DNA of 64,000 bases from WHSW01 sp963821345 (GTDB taxonomy: Bacteria > Actinomycetota > Thermoleophilia > Solirubrobacterales > 70-9): the NCBI GenBank assembly GCA_963821345.1, contig CAWGDM010000001.1, positions 1,054,001 through 1,118,000 of the forward strand, written 5' to 3'. Below the pieces are notes generated by a model. The model saw only the letters and a list, made by a program, of their open reading frames with translations, made no database searches and had not been told where the DNA came from. The position numbers and the translations under genes were made by a program. Each line of letters begins with the position of its first letter. The stretch's first letter is position 1. Of this stretch, positions 63,794-64,000 are shown in pieces.

Positions 63794-63876
63794 TGGGGGA
63801 GGTGGGATTCGAACCCACTCAGCCATGGGCACGGACTTTACAGGCCCGCTCGACTCTCCAGCTTCGACGCTCCCCC
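63794..63876 (-). tRNA. tRNA-Tyr (anticodon GTA)
   Basis: 83 bases with a long variable arm, as expected for bacterial tRNA-Tyr. Acceptor GGGGGAG/CTCCCCC, anticodon stem CGGGC/GTCCG with loop CTGTAAA (anticodon GTA), T-arm GGTTCGAATCCC. A TACAAT box lies 14 bases upstream (63891-63896, minus strand). CCA end not encoded. Confidence 0.93.
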
Positions 63877-63890
63877 GTGTCGAAGGCGGG

Positions 63891-63896
63891 ATTGTA
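63891..63896 (-). promoter_or_regulatory. -10 box of tRNA-Tyr
   Basis: TACAAT on the minus strand, 14 bases before the tRNA 5' end. No clear -35 box. Confidence 0.5.
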
Positions 63897-64000
63897 GATG
63901 GGTCAGCAGTGCCCCCGTAGACGAGATCGAGGATCGGATTTACGGGCTCGATCTCGAACTCCGCGTACTTGTCGCCGCCGACGGTCACCGCCCTCGATCC
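63897..64000 (-). other. Possible coding end at right edge (partial)
   Basis: On the minus strand an open frame reads GGDKYAEFEIEPVNPILDLV with good codon use, starting beyond the window. It stays open through the tRNA-Tyr gene, so its real end is unclear; a base error near 63910 would give a TGA. No family recognised. Confidence 0.25.

Overview
The window is GC-rich (roughly 70%), gene-dense DNA with strongly G/C-ending codons. Several features fit an actinobacterium of the Thermoleophilia/Solirubrobacterales type: many genes start 5-12 bases after a TANNNT -10 box with no Shine-Dalgarno site; a coenzyme-B12-dependent ribonucleotide reductase with NrdR; an archaeal-style topoisomerase I; a c-di-AMP riboswitch before an M23 endopeptidase; and a WS/DGAT wax/triacylglycerol synthase. 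The taxonomic placement is inference from gene content; no 16S rRNA is present.

Layout. 1-8.6 kb holds a leftward nuoABCDEFGH complex I operon, cut at the left edge within nuoH. 8.7-17.6 kb is mixed housekeeping: cytochrome c lipoprotein, serS, msrB, a thioesterase, an orphan NarL-type regulator, a group 2 sigma factor. 17.6-28.1 kb has lon, an SDR, a YcaQ-type glycosylase, secreted hydrolases, a desaturase, an arylamine N-acetyltransferase, and a tautomerase/TetR pair. 28.2-41.1 kb has the riboswitch and M23 peptidase, WS/DGAT, nrdRJ, hemolysin III, an aldo/keto reductase, siroheme synthesis, and topA-tmk-holB. 41.1-48.1 kb has an esterase, a two-component pair, and a coupled operon coding a fused MauE-MauD-like redox protein plus two copies of a helical-protein/Tat-exported Cys-rich-protein pair. 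48.1-52.5 kb is tRNA-Thr and an arsenic cluster (aquaporin, arsC, arsR, arsM, an R2-like diiron oxidase, arsP). 52.5-64 kb has a GroES-zinc-ribbon protein, glycosyltransferases, Tat-exported ferritin-like proteins, a family 5 uracil-DNA glycosylase, pgsA, folE2, the principal sigma factor, a sulfatase and tRNA-Tyr.

The best candidate for an undescribed system is 45.2-48.1 kb. A MauE/MauD-like disulfide-handling protein is translationally coupled to two repeats of a small helical protein plus a Tat-signal protein ending in a Cys-rich tail. The tails of the two copies are identical over their last 39 residues.

Quality warning. Five genes (nuoD, a DUF2304-like gene, pgsA, folE2, the sulfatase) each need one or two single-base deletions to restore the reading frame. 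All seven lesions are +1 insertions, and six of them lie between 54.8 and 62.3 kb. Base-level sequence error is a more economical explanation than pseudogenes in essential genes. Recurrent noncoding elements are also present: a 38-bp repeat (5.5 and 61.5 kb) and palindromes that supply the stop codons of the flanking genes (39.2 and 59.2 kb).
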